Origin: Methanomassiliicoccaceae archaeon
GTDB lineage: Archaea > Thermoplasmatota > Thermoplasmata > Methanomassiliicoccales > Methanomethylophilaceae
DNA: 14,894 nt
Reading direction: 5' to 3'
Assembly: GCA_009784745.1 (NCBI GenBank)
Contig: WQXR01000027.1
Location: forward strand, 1 to 14,894
Shown one piece after another: positions 1 to 7,248 of this stretch. Below the pieces are notes generated by a model. That model ran no database searches, was not told the DNA's origin, and was given only the letters and a program-made list of their open reading frames with translations. How positions within the stretch are numbered: the stretch's first letter is position 1; each line of letters begins with the position of its first letter. The position numbers and the translations under genes are program-made.

Positions 1-435
1 GTAAGCGGAATGGATGCCGTTGCATTGAGGTCTGCCGCGATACTCTGCGGTCAGAAAGTGTTCCTTTTTAACGACACCATACGCAATAATTTCAACGAAT
101 TCCGGCAGGCTGCCGAAAAAGGTCAGATGTCTGACGATGATATGAAAAAATATCTCAGCATCTGTCACGCCGATCGCGATCTCGATAAACAATGCAAGAA
201 TCTTTCCGGCGGTGAACGGGCAAGAGTGTTCATTTCGATATGTTTGTCATTCAGACCGAAAGTTCTGATGCTCGACGAACCGACGTCATCGTTGGATAAT
301 GATACTGCAATATCGGTCATGAAGAACATAAGATCATACTGCGCCGAGAATGGGATGACGTTGATAGCGGTATCTCACGACCGCAGCATCATAGATGCTG
401 CGGACAACATAATAACACTGGGGGGCAAAGTATGA
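1..435 (+). CDS. fetA: ABC transporter ATP-binding protein, FetA-like (5' truncated by window edge)
   Basis: This is the C-terminal part (144 residues) of an ABC ATPase, read in frame from base 1; the N-terminus and Walker A lie outside the window. Visible motifs are a Q-loop (ILCGQ, followed by NDTIRNN), the signature LSGGERARV, Walker B (VLMLDEPTSSLD) and the H-loop His in AVSHD. All are intact, so the ATPase should be active. The stop codon overlaps the start of the next gene by four bases (ATGA), and that gene is a clear FetB permease. This pairing is the basis for the FetA (YbbL) name. In E. coli, FetAB is linked to iron export and resistance to oxidative stress; the substrate here is inferred from that family. 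The ATPase fragment alone would only support a generic ABC call. Confidence 0.8.
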   Translation, partial: VSGMDAVALRSAAILCGQKVFLFNDTIRNNFNEFRQAAEKGQMSDDDMKKYLSICHADRDLDKQCKNLSGGERARVFISICLSFRPKVLMLDEPTSSLDNDTAISVMKNIRSYCAENGMTLIAVSHDRSIIDAADNIITLGGKV

Positions 436-1208
436 ATGAATTGGGACTGATCAACTTTGCACTCATTTACCTTCTTCTGTTCATCATCCTTGCGGTGATG
501 AAACGCTCGAAGATAGATCAATCGAAAACACTCATCGTTGCATGTTTCAGGATGACCGTCCAATTGGTATTGGCGGGATTGATACTTACCTTTGTCTTCG
601 ATAATCCGAGTCCGTGGATCACTTCTCTTTACGTTATCGTGATGATACTCTTTGCTTCGTTCATTGTGATAAATAAGAACCGCTGGCTCAATAGAAAGTT
701 CAAAGTTTACGTGATCTTTGCCATAGGGTCATCGGGTATCTGTGTTCTGCTGTATTTCATACTTATCGTAATGAATGCGGATGTCTTTGATCCGCAGTAC
801 GCGATACCTTTAGCGGGAATGATAATCGGAAATTCAATGACGGGAATGGCGTTGGGCCTCAAAGCATTCAACTCCGAACTTTCATCTAATGCTGACAGAA
901 TAGAAGCATTACTGAACGTCGGTGCTGAACCGAAAAAGATAATGAACCCCTTTGTCAACAAGGCCGTAGAATTTGCGATGATGCCCACGATAACTTCAAT
1001 GCTCAGCATGGGCATAATATCGTTACCCGGGATGATGACCGGTCAGATATTATCGGGAACCGCACCGGCTGTTGCGGTATTATATCAGATCGCGATACTG
1101 ATCGCAATATCCGTCGCCGTCTGTATGACCGTTTTCATAGCATTGAACCTCGGATACAGGACGTTATATAATGAAAGACATCAGATAACTGCGGACATCG
1201 GTAAATGA
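432..1208 (+). CDS. fetB: ABC transporter permease FetB (UPF0014/YbbM family)
   Basis: This 258-residue hydrophobic membrane protein matches the UPF0014 (YbbM/FetB) family. The most telling stretch is in the second half: AGMIIGNSMTGMALGL, a conserved segment around GAEP, then SMGIISLPGMMTGQILSG and VLYQIAI, in the usual family order. About seven membrane segments can be seen. Length is normal for the family (about 260). It starts at the ATG inside the stop of the ATPase gene, so the two are translationally coupled. With the ATPase it should form an inner-membrane exporter, reported in E. coli to move iron out of the cell; the metal is inferred here. Its stop codon abuts the stop codon of aconitase on the other strand with no gap. 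Confidence 0.9.
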   Translation: MNELGLINFALIYLLLFIILAVMKRSKIDQSKTLIVACFRMTVQLVLAGLILTFVFDNPSPWITSLYVIVMILFASFIVINKNRWLNRKFKVYVIFAIGSSGICVLLYFILIVMNADVFDPQYAIPLAGMIIGNSMTGMALGLKAFNSELSSNADRIEALLNVGAEPKKIMNPFVNKAVEFAMMPTITSMLSMGIISLPGMMTGQILSGTAPAVAVLYQIAILIAISVAVCMTVFIALNLGYRTLYNERHQITADIGK

Positions 1209-3815
1209 TCAGGATATCATTTTTCTGAGCACTGTTTGCAATATGCCGCCGTTCTTGATGTATTCCAATTCAGCAGGGACATCAACTCTTGATAATGCAT
1301 AAAATTCCAATTTTTTGCCGTCACGGTATGCGGTTATCTTTACATGACCTTTGATATCCATTCCTTCAACGTCAATGTCGAATATCTCTTCTCCCGTAAG
1401 GCCGAGCGACGATGCATCCTGTCCTTCGACAAATTGCAACGGAATTATGCCCATTCCTATGAGATTTGAACGGTGTATGCGTTCGAACGATCCTGCGATA
1501 ACTGCCTTCACGCCAAGCAGATACGGCCCTTTGGCTGCCCAATCCCTTGAACTTCCCGTTCCGTATTCCTTGCCTGCAAGTATTATTCTCGGTGTGTCAT
1601 CGGAATCATATCTTTTCGCAGTTTCGTAAATGGTATCAATTTTATTTTCAGGAATATATCTGGACATTCCGCCTTCTGTTCCAGGTGCGATCTTATTCTT
1701 TAATCGGATGTTAGCGAATGTGCCTCTCATCATCACGTTATGATTGCCTCTCCGTGAACCGTATGAGTTAAAATCTTCCGCTTTTACGTTCAGCGATATC
1801 AAATATTTTCCAGCTTCCGAATCCTTTGAGAACTCGCCTGCCGGTGAGATGTGATCCGTTGTTATTGAATCTCCGAGGTACGCTAGCGCTCTTGCGCGGA
1901 CGATGTTCTTCAACGAAGGTCTCGCATCAAGCGAACCGAAGAACGGAGGATCTTTGACGTAAGTGGAGGAATCATCCCATTCGTATAACGACCCTTCAGG
2001 CACGCTGACGAGATCCCATTTCTTTCCTCCCTTGAACACATCGGCGTACTGTCCGCTGAATGTTTTTGAAGTGACATATCTTGAGACCGCATCTTTGATA
2101 TCCTTATCGGAAGGCCAGATATCTTCGAGGAATATGTCCTTTCCGTTAACTTTTCCTATGGGTACGTTATCAAGATCGACATCAACGGAACCGCATATCG
2201 CAAATGCTACGACAAGCGCAGGGGACGCAAGATAATTTGCCTTCACATACGGTGACACACGTCCCTCAAAATTACGGTTCGCCGATACAACTGCAGCGCC
2301 TATGAGATCATTTTCTGTAACAATTTTTTTCACATCGTCGGCAAGCGGGCCGCTGTTGCCTATGCACGTCATGCAGCCGTATCCGGTGACGTGAAACCCT
2401 AATTTTTCCAGATACGGAAGTAATTTTGCATTTTTCAAATATTCCGTTACCGCCTTGGAGCCAGGTGACAATGATGTTTTTACGTGATCCTTTGTCTTAA
2501 GTCCTGCATTAACGGCATTCTTTGCCAACAGACCGGCGGCCATCATTACGGACGGATTTGCTGTGTTCGTGCAGGATGTTATTGAAGCGATGAGAACGGA
2601 ACCGTCCGATATTTCGTTAACAGTTCTTTTCTTTATGTTCTGTCCCTTAAGCAATTCATCGAACTTTTCTTTCATCTTGTTCAGCGGGACACGGTCCTGC
2701 GGACGTTTGGGACCTGCTAATGATGTGACCACAGTACTGAGGTCTATCTCAACAATATCGCTGTATTCCGCTTCGCCGTCATACCAGAGGCCTTGAGCCT
2801 TTGCGTACGCTTCTATGATATCGATATGTCCCTTATCACGTCCTGTGAGTCTCAGATATTCAATTGTTCTTTCGTCGATCGGGAAAAATCCGACAGTAGC
2901 GCCGTATTCGGGGCACATGTTCGCTATCGTTGATCTATCGGCAAGATCCAGTTCTTTATATCCGGGTCCGTAAAATTCCACGAACTTTCCGACCACGCCT
3001 TTTTTTCTTAATATCTCGGTGACGGTAAGAACGATATCTGTTGCGTTAACACCTTCATTCAGCGATCCTGTCAATCTTACACCTATGACATCCGGCAATT
3101 TCATGTAACACGGCTGCCCGAGCATCACGGCCTCCGCCTCAATGCCGCCGACGCCCCATCCCAGCACACCGGCGCCGTTGATCTGTGTTGTATGCGAATC
3201 CGTACCGAAACACGAATCCGGATATGCGGTCTTTTTTCCGTTGACATCCTTCACATGAACGATCGGAGAAAGATATTCCAAATTAATCTGATGAATTATC
3301 CCGTTGCCGGGAGGAACAACGCGGAAATTTTCAAAGGCGGACTGGGCCCATTTCAATAACGAATATCGTTCGCTGTTCCTTTGAAACTCGATCGTCTCAT
3401 TCTTTTCCTGTGCATCATTCGTTCCAGTATGATCATTTTGTATCGAATGATCTATCACAAGATCAACGGGAACAAGCGGATTGATAAGTTTCGGGTCCTT
3501 TCCTAACGCAGATACCGCAGAACGCATTGACGCAAGATCGACTATCGCCGGCACACCGGTGAAATCCTGAAGTATCACACGAGCAGGTATGAATGGTATG
3601 TCCACATCATCATTACCTTTCGGTGACCATTTTGTAACGGTCTTAACATCATCATCCGTTATCAGAGAACCGTCGTTCTGTCTTATCATCGATTCTATCA
3701 AAATTTTAATAGAATACGGCATCTTTTTCGTATCGATACCGAGTTTTCCGATGCTGAATATTGTTATTTTCTCGTTGTTCACGACGATCGTTTCTCTGAG
3801 ATCCTTCACTTTCAT
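1209..3815 (-). CDS. acnA: Aconitate hydratase, AcnA/IRP1 type
   Basis: An 868-residue aconitase that interconverts citrate and isocitrate through cis-aconitate in the cytoplasm. In an anaerobic archaeon it would most likely serve the oxidative branch leading to 2-oxoglutarate and glutamate. The [4Fe-4S] ligands are C415 (in TSCTNT), C481 and C484 (in GCMTCIG); the 66 and 3 residue spacing is that of the AcnA group. The C-terminal swivel domain shows SYGSRRGNHNVMMRGTFAN and the active-site stretch GKEYGTGSSRDWAAKG. Length is slightly under the usual 890-900, with no missing block noticed. The start chosen is the ATG at 3815, with the opening KVKDLRETI and no Shine-Dalgarno sequence. It lies 68 bases downstream of cbiO on the same strand. 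An AT-rich box 25 bases before the ATG suggests its own, possibly leaderless, promoter, although readthrough from the metal operon is possible. Confidence 0.96.
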   Translation of the reverse strand: MKVKDLRETIVVNNEKITIFSIGKLGIDTKKMPYSIKILIESMIRQNDGSLITDDDVKTVTKWSPKGNDDVDIPFIPARVILQDFTGVPAIVDLASMRSAVSALGKDPKLINPLVPVDLVIDHSIQNDHTGTNDAQEKNETIEFQRNSERYSLLKWAQSAFENFRVVPPGNGIIHQINLEYLSPIVHVKDVNGKKTAYPDSCFGTDSHTTQINGAGVLGWGVGGIEAEAVMLGQPCYMKLPDVIGVRLTGSLNEGVNATDIVLTVTEILRKKGVVGKFVEFYGPGYKELDLADRSTIANMCPEYGATVGFFPIDERTIEYLRLTGRDKGHIDIIEAYAKAQGLWYDGEAEYSDIVEIDLSTVVTSLAGPKRPQDRVPLNKMKEKFDELLKGQNIKKRTVNEISDGSVLIASITSCTNTANPSVMMAAGLLAKNAVNAGLKTKDHVKTSLSPGSKAVTEYLKNAKLLPYLEKLGFHVTGYGCMTCIGNSGPLADDVKKIVTENDLIGAAVVSANRNFEGRVSPYVKANYLASPALVVAFAICGSVDVDLDNVPIGKVNGKDIFLEDIWPSDKDIKDAVSRYVTSKTFSGQYADVFKGGKKWDLVSVPEGSLYEWDDSSTYVKDPPFFGSLDARPSLKNIVRARALAYLGDSITTDHISPAGEFSKDSEAGKYLISLNVKAEDFNSYGSRRGNHNVMMRGTFANIRLKNKIAPGTEGGMSRYIPENKIDTIYETAKRYDSDDTPRIILAGKEYGTGSSRDWAAKGPYLLGVKAVIAGSFERIHRSNLIGMGIIPLQFVEGQDASSLGLTGEEIFDIDVEGMDIKGHVKITAYRDGKKLEFYALSRVDVPAELEYIKNGGILQTVLRKMIS

Positions 3816-3835
3816 CGAAAGATGTGAAGTTGACG

Positions 3836-3844
3836 GAATATTTC
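3836..3844 (-). promoter_or_regulatory. Possible TATA box for acnA
   Basis: On the minus strand this reads GAAATATTC, preceded by T. Its centre is about 25 bases upstream of the acnA ATG, the distance expected for an archaeal TATA box driving a transcript that starts at or next to the start codon. It closely resembles the boxes upstream of the Fur-family gene and the MarR gene. It lies in the only gap (68 bases) between cbiO and acnA. Confidence 0.4.
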
Positions 3845-3883
3845 AGGCTATTGTTCCGCAGGTGCGCGGCATACGTGAAAAGA

Positions 3884-4993
3884 TCAATGACATTCTTCCA
3901 CAGCTATTGTTATACCGTGCGCAGCAACGTCCAATAATTTTCTATCCAGAACGTGATCAAGCGATGTGTCCAAGTACAGCGACGCATCATTCCCGTTCAA
4001 AATATCCTCAACGCATCTCTCTATCGCGTTGAATCCCAACTGTATGGTGATGTTGTTACTCTCAATGAACGAACGTGAAGCGCTTCCGTAGACCCCCGTG
4101 CGACCGTACACTTTTCCTGTATATCCCGGTCTCATCACATATAATGTACCGGGAATGACACCGCGGCGCATGTTCAGAAGAACGGTACTCATCGTTCTTC
4201 CGTAGATGTTGCTGCGTCCGTTCGTGCTCATAAATTCATTTAGACCGTGGACCATCGGAACGGACAATCCTGCTTTGTCGAGAACATCCTTCATTGAAAA
4301 TACTTCTGCGGGAGTTCCCTGAGCAAGAACTTCACCGTTCACAAGAACTATCACTAGATCCGCCCATGAATATGCAGTTTCAACGTCATGTGTTGATATT
4401 ATCACAGTAGAACCGCTCATGTTAACCTCATCTGCGATCTCATAAAGACGATGAACCATCTCAGGATCGAGACCTGCGGTCGGTTCATCCATTATCAGCA
4501 CTTTCGGATGCATCGCCAATGCGCTTGCTACCGCAATTCTTTTTCTTTGGCCGAATGACAGATGATGTATCGGTCTTTTCCTTTCATTCTCCATGCCGAC
4601 CATTTTTAACGCTTCGTCAACTCTTTTCCGTATCTCGTCCATCGGAAGGTCAAGATTGAACGGACCGAATGCGATATCGTCCTCCACGATGACGTTAAAT
4701 ATCTGGTCATCCGGATTCTGCATCACGAAAGTAACATCTTTCCTTAACTCGATCAATCCCTTTTTGGAATGTTCGACCTTCTTCGAATTGTATTCGACGA
4801 TACCGTCAGTTTGTTTCAGTATCCCGTTGAAATGCATGAACAACGTACTTTTTCCTGCTCCGTTGGGTCCTACAAAGGCAACTTTGCATCCCGTGGGTAT
4901 CTTAACGGAAACATTCTTTAATGCGTGTTTACCGCCTTCGTATCTGTAATTGAGATCCTTCGTCTCAAGTATCGTTCCCATTTCGATCTTCAT
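3884..4993 (-). CDS. cbiO: Cobalt/nickel ECF transporter ATPase CbiO with an extra C-terminal domain
   Basis: A 369-residue ATPase that powers the CbiMNQO importer. Residues 1-250 are a standard CbiO: Walker A GPNGAGKST (42-50), Q-loop Q92 in FVMQNPDDQIF, signature LSFGQ (145-149, the variant common in CbiO), Walker B with D169 and E170 in IMDEPTAGLD, and H202 in STHD. CbiO proteins are usually near 275 residues. This one continues for about 110 more (roughly 257-369), with GRTGVYGSASRSF, an alpha/beta-looking stretch, and a His/Glu/Cys-containing tail ending EECH. I do not recognise that domain; a regulatory or ligand-sensing role is only a guess. One base separates it from the cbiQ stop, so it is the last gene of the tight fur-cbiMN-cbiQ-cbiO operon. 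M5 is an alternative start; the ATG at 4993 is kept because it follows cbiQ directly. Confidence 0.93.
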   Translation of the reverse strand: MKIEMGTILETKDLNYRYEGGKHALKNVSVKIPTGCKVAFVGPNGAGKSTLFMHFNGILKQTDGIVEYNSKKVEHSKKGLIELRKDVTFVMQNPDDQIFNVIVEDDIAFGPFNLDLPMDEIRKRVDEALKMVGMENERKRPIHHLSFGQRKRIAVASALAMHPKVLIMDEPTAGLDPEMVHRLYEIADEVNMSGSTVIISTHDVETAYSWADLVIVLVNGEVLAQGTPAEVFSMKDVLDKAGLSVPMVHGLNEFMSTNGRSNIYGRTMSTVLLNMRRGVIPGTLYVMRPGYTGKVYGRTGVYGSASRSFIESNNITIQLGFNAIERCVEDILNGNDASLYLDTSLDHVLDRKLLDVAAHGITIAVEECH

Positions 4994-4994
4994 T

Positions 4995-5786
4995 TCAGAT
5001 CATCCCCATACGAAGCGCAAAGAAAAATATTATGCCTGCGCAGGCGATCAGAAGACAAACGACCGACGGTACGGAACTATGTTCCTCATGTTCCGATAAA
5101 CTGATAAAATTTCCGTTGTAATTCCTGCATTGTAACGTGATCTGACCTTTCTCTGCGGTATCAAGCGAACGCATGAAGACGCCTACCGCAAGTCTTGCGG
5201 TCGTCCTCATACTTTTTTTGTAACTCGAGTATCCGAACTTGCATTCAGCCGCCAAATGCATCCGTTCAGCCGATTCTATCAGCAAAAATGTGTAACGGTA
5301 TATCAGAATGGTCATTTCCACAAAAACATCCGGTAATCTCAATCTCTTCAATGCGTTCGCTAAGTACGGTATCGGCGTGGAAAGGGCGAACGAGAACATC
5401 AGGAACAGCGCAGCCGTTGCTCTCGCGTAAAGAAGTAATGCAAAAGATATGCCTGCGTCAGTTATCGTTATCTTGAACAGATATAAGTTCAGCACGAAGA
5501 CGGATGTCCCAGGTGTTACGATGGTGAATATGAACGTACCGATGATGATGAATATCTGCGCATAAACGAAAAGTTTCACCATCAGTGACGGCGGTCTCAG
5601 CGAAGAGGCGTACAAAAAGAGAAAGAATCCTATTACGCCTGAGAAAACAGACATCCATACCGAAGGCGAAGCTATATTCAGCACCAGAAGTGAAATGATA
5701 AGAAAAAGTTTGGCCAATGCAGGCCATCGAAGCATTGGGCTGCGGTATGCTGCTGTATCTACAGTGTTAAGTTCATTCCCGTGCAT
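4995..5786 (-). CDS. cbiQ: ECF transporter transmembrane (T) component CbiQ
   Basis: This 263-residue integral membrane protein is the coupling subunit linking CbiM to the CbiO ATPase. It has four to six hydrophobic segments, the family stretch ARATAALFLMFSFALSTPIP followed by LPDVFVEMTILIYRYTFLL, and the AERMHLAAE region that leads to the first coupling helix. The two coupling motifs, usually Ala-Arg-Gly, are changed: Cys-Lys-Phe at 182-184 (AECKFGY) and Cys-Arg-Asn at 220-222 (LQCRNYNG). The basic residue is kept in both, so ATPase contact may still work. Its first 14 bases overlap the end of cbiM, which points to translational coupling. The position between cbiM and cbiO gives the assignment most of its strength. 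Confidence 0.92.
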   Translation of the reverse strand: MHGNELNTVDTAAYRSPMLRWPALAKLFLIISLLVLNIASPSVWMSVFSGVIGFFLFLYASSLRPPSLMVKLFVYAQIFIIIGTFIFTIVTPGTSVFVLNLYLFKITITDAGISFALLLYARATAALFLMFSFALSTPIPYLANALKRLRLPDVFVEMTILIYRYTFLLIESAERMHLAAECKFGYSSYKKSMRTTARLAVGVFMRSLDTAEKGQITLQCRNYNGNFISLSEHEEHSSVPSVVCLLIACAGIIFFFALRMGMI

Positions 5787-6753
5787 GTTTATTCTTCAGG
5801 TAAATATAATAAATGGCTGCCAGTATCGCAATTCCGACAGTTGTTTGCAGCAGGAACAATACGCTTATCCCGAAGTCTCCGAATTCAATGAGATTTCCTG
5901 TCCACGTCTCATGTCCCAGACCTTCCAAGAATTCCGAACCGGCATCATCCGAACCTCCGAAGTCGAAGAAGAATGTGGTAATGTATACGAACACTATTAT
6001 CGCAACAAGAGCGGCAACGAAACACATGAGCATCACACGGCTCTTTCTTTTATCTTCATCAGTGTCAAGTATGCTCCTTGTCTGGCGCACGGACGTATCG
6101 TAACCAACATCTTTCGCAAGTTCCGGTCTCACATCTGTGAGATACTTGAAGAAGAATACCATCAGAACGCCTTCCGCTATTGCAATGGGTATCTGTGTTA
6201 CCGCGAAGATACCGAAGAATGTTATGTAAGCGTCAATGAACGAAGCTCCGTTCGCAGTGACCGCGACAAGCGCAAGCTGTAACGACGTTACAAGATACGT
6301 GACCATATTTGCAGTTGCTGCAGTTGTGAATACGGTCACGGAAGCATTCACGTTCCTTTGTCTTAACGCCCTGAACACAAGCCATGCGACGAACGGTCCG
6401 GAGATGCCCATTGAGAATACATTGGCACCAAGCGTCGTAAAACCGCCGTGTGCCATGAACATTCCCTGAAATAACAGAACGATCGTGCAGATCACAGCGG
6501 TTATCCACGGTCCGGAGAGCATGACACCCATTCCCGTTCCCGTGGGATGGGATGACGATCCGGTGACCGACGGTATCTTCAATGACGATAATATTACAAT
6601 GAACGCACCTGATAAAGCAAGCGATAATTTCTTTTCCGGATGTTCAGCGAACAGTTTTCTCATTGCTTTTATTCCCAGTATCAGGAACGGTACGCAGACG
6701 ATCGTCCAGAACACCGCCCATTCCAATGGTAAAAATCCTTCCATTATATGCAT
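5773..6753 (-). CDS. cbiM: Cobalt/nickel substrate-binding membrane protein, CbiM-CbiN fusion
   Basis: A 326-residue protein that should capture Co2+ or Ni2+ in the membrane. It opens with MHIMEGFLP; in this family the N-terminal Met-His and a later His form the metal site, here H2 and H69 (SSSHPTGTGMG). CbiM itself spans about residues 1-225. After a charged linker (about 205-232) comes a CbiN-like part: a membrane helix, an extracytoplasmic loop with FGGSDDAGSEF resembling the CbiN loop, then a second helix (ISVLFLLQTTVGIAILAAIYYIYL). CbiN is usually a separate protein, so this is a fusion and explains why no cbiN gene is found. It overlaps the Fur-type gene by 10 bases upstream and cbiQ by 14 downstream. 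Sequence alone does not decide Co versus Ni. Either would suit a methanogen (corrinoids, F430, hydrogenase). Confidence 0.95.
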   Translation of the reverse strand: MHIMEGFLPLEWAVFWTIVCVPFLILGIKAMRKLFAEHPEKKLSLALSGAFIVILSSLKIPSVTGSSSHPTGTGMGVMLSGPWITAVICTIVLLFQGMFMAHGGFTTLGANVFSMGISGPFVAWLVFRALRQRNVNASVTVFTTAATANMVTYLVTSLQLALVAVTANGASFIDAYITFFGIFAVTQIPIAIAEGVLMVFFFKYLTDVRPELAKDVGYDTSVRQTRSILDTDEDKRKSRVMLMCFVAALVAIIVFVYITTFFFDFGGSDDAGSEFLEGLGHETWTGNLIEFGDFGISVLFLLQTTVGIAILAAIYYIYLKNKHARE

Positions 6754-7118
6754 TTCTCACACTCTCCGCAAATTCCCTCAAAAGACATTTTCCACTTGCT
6801 GACACGCATTCCTATCTCCCCTGAAAGGAAATCCTGATCTGCTATGGGAATATCTATTCTCAACATCTTACCGCATTTCTCACACACGAAAAACGCGTTG
6901 GAGAACGGATGTCTTGTGTAATAGTTGACATTTTTCCAGCTGACCTCGCTTATTATTCCCTGCGCGGTCATCTTTTTAAGATTGCGATAAACGGTGGCGA
7001 TGCCTATGCTGGCATCCTTTACCCGCAGAATGTCGTGTATCTGTTCAGCGCTGAGAAAATGTTCTGCCTCATACATTATCTCAAGTATTGTCGAAAGCTG
7101 TGATGTCCACCGTTGCAT
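6744..7118 (-). CDS. Fur-family metal-responsive transcriptional regulator
   Basis: A 124-residue regulator of the Fur/Zur/PerR family. The N-terminal winged helix contains FLSAEQIHDIL and the recognition region SIGIATVYRNLKKMTAQGII (about 38-57). The C-terminal half carries two zinc-type Cys pairs: C79/C82 (VCEKCG) and C117/C120, followed by C123 (CGECEKC). The His-rich patch normally ahead of the first Cys pair is reduced to a single H70 (RHPFSNAFFVC), so the sensory site may differ from classic Fur. It is the first gene of the Co/Ni uptake operon and overlaps cbiM by ten bases. A Fur-box-like palindrome lies 38-52 bases upstream of its ATG. The simplest reading is an autoregulated repressor that shuts off metal uptake when metal is plentiful. 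Whether it senses Ni, Co or Fe cannot be told. Confidence 0.9.
   Translation of the reverse strand: MQRWTSQLSTILEIMYEAEHFLSAEQIHDILRVKDASIGIATVYRNLKKMTAQGIISEVSWKNVNYYTRHPFSNAFFVCEKCGKMLRIDIPIADQDFLSGEIGMRVSKWKMSFEGICGECEKCI
6764..6767 (-). promoter_or_regulatory. Shine-Dalgarno-like GGAG before cbiM
   Basis: GGAG on the minus strand, ten bases before the cbiM ATG and inside the end of the Fur-type gene. It supports the MHIMEG start, which is also fixed by the metal-binding N-terminus. The spacing is on the long side. Confidence 0.35.
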
Positions 7119-7141
7119 CGTAAGGGTAATGGAACGGAGAG

Positions 7142-7149
7142 ATATTTAA
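7142..7149 (-). promoter_or_regulatory. TATA box for the fur-cbiMQO operon
   Basis: The minus strand reads TTAAATAT, close to the archaeal TATA consensus. Its centre is about 27 bases from the ATG at 7118, so transcription should begin at or within a base or two of the start codon (leaderless). The Fur-box-like palindrome lies 6 bases upstream of it, well placed to block access of TBP/TFB. Confidence 0.6.
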
Positions 7150-7155
7150 TCTTAA

Positions 7156-7170
7156 TGATAATGATTATCG
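7156..7170. promoter_or_regulatory. Fur-box-like operator (7-1-7 inverted repeat)
   Basis: The sequence TGATAATGATTATCG matches the classic 7-1-7 Fur operator (TGATAAT, one base, ATTATCA) at 13 of 14 arm positions. It sits between the TATA box of the Fur-type operon and the divergent apt gene, so a bound regulator could act on either direction. That it is bound by the regulator encoded next to it is inferred from match and position. Confidence 0.65.
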
Positions 7171-7248
7171 ATAGCAATAAAGAAGAACAATATGAACGAA
7201 CTTCCGGCGCATGATTATTATTGTCGTTGTCAATACCGTCATGATAAA

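Noticed and set aside
3839..3883. Terminator hairpin after cbiO (CCGC/GCGG)
   Set aside because: Only four base pairs and no T run follows.
5695..6282. Open frame of 195 codons on the plus strand
   Set aside because: It lies opposite cbiM and cbiQ, which are recognised families, and its translation shows no family features.
7119..7248. Cobalamin or metal riboswitch before the Co/Ni operon
   Set aside because: The promoter places the transcript start at the start codon, leaving no leader, and no riboswitch-like structure was seen.
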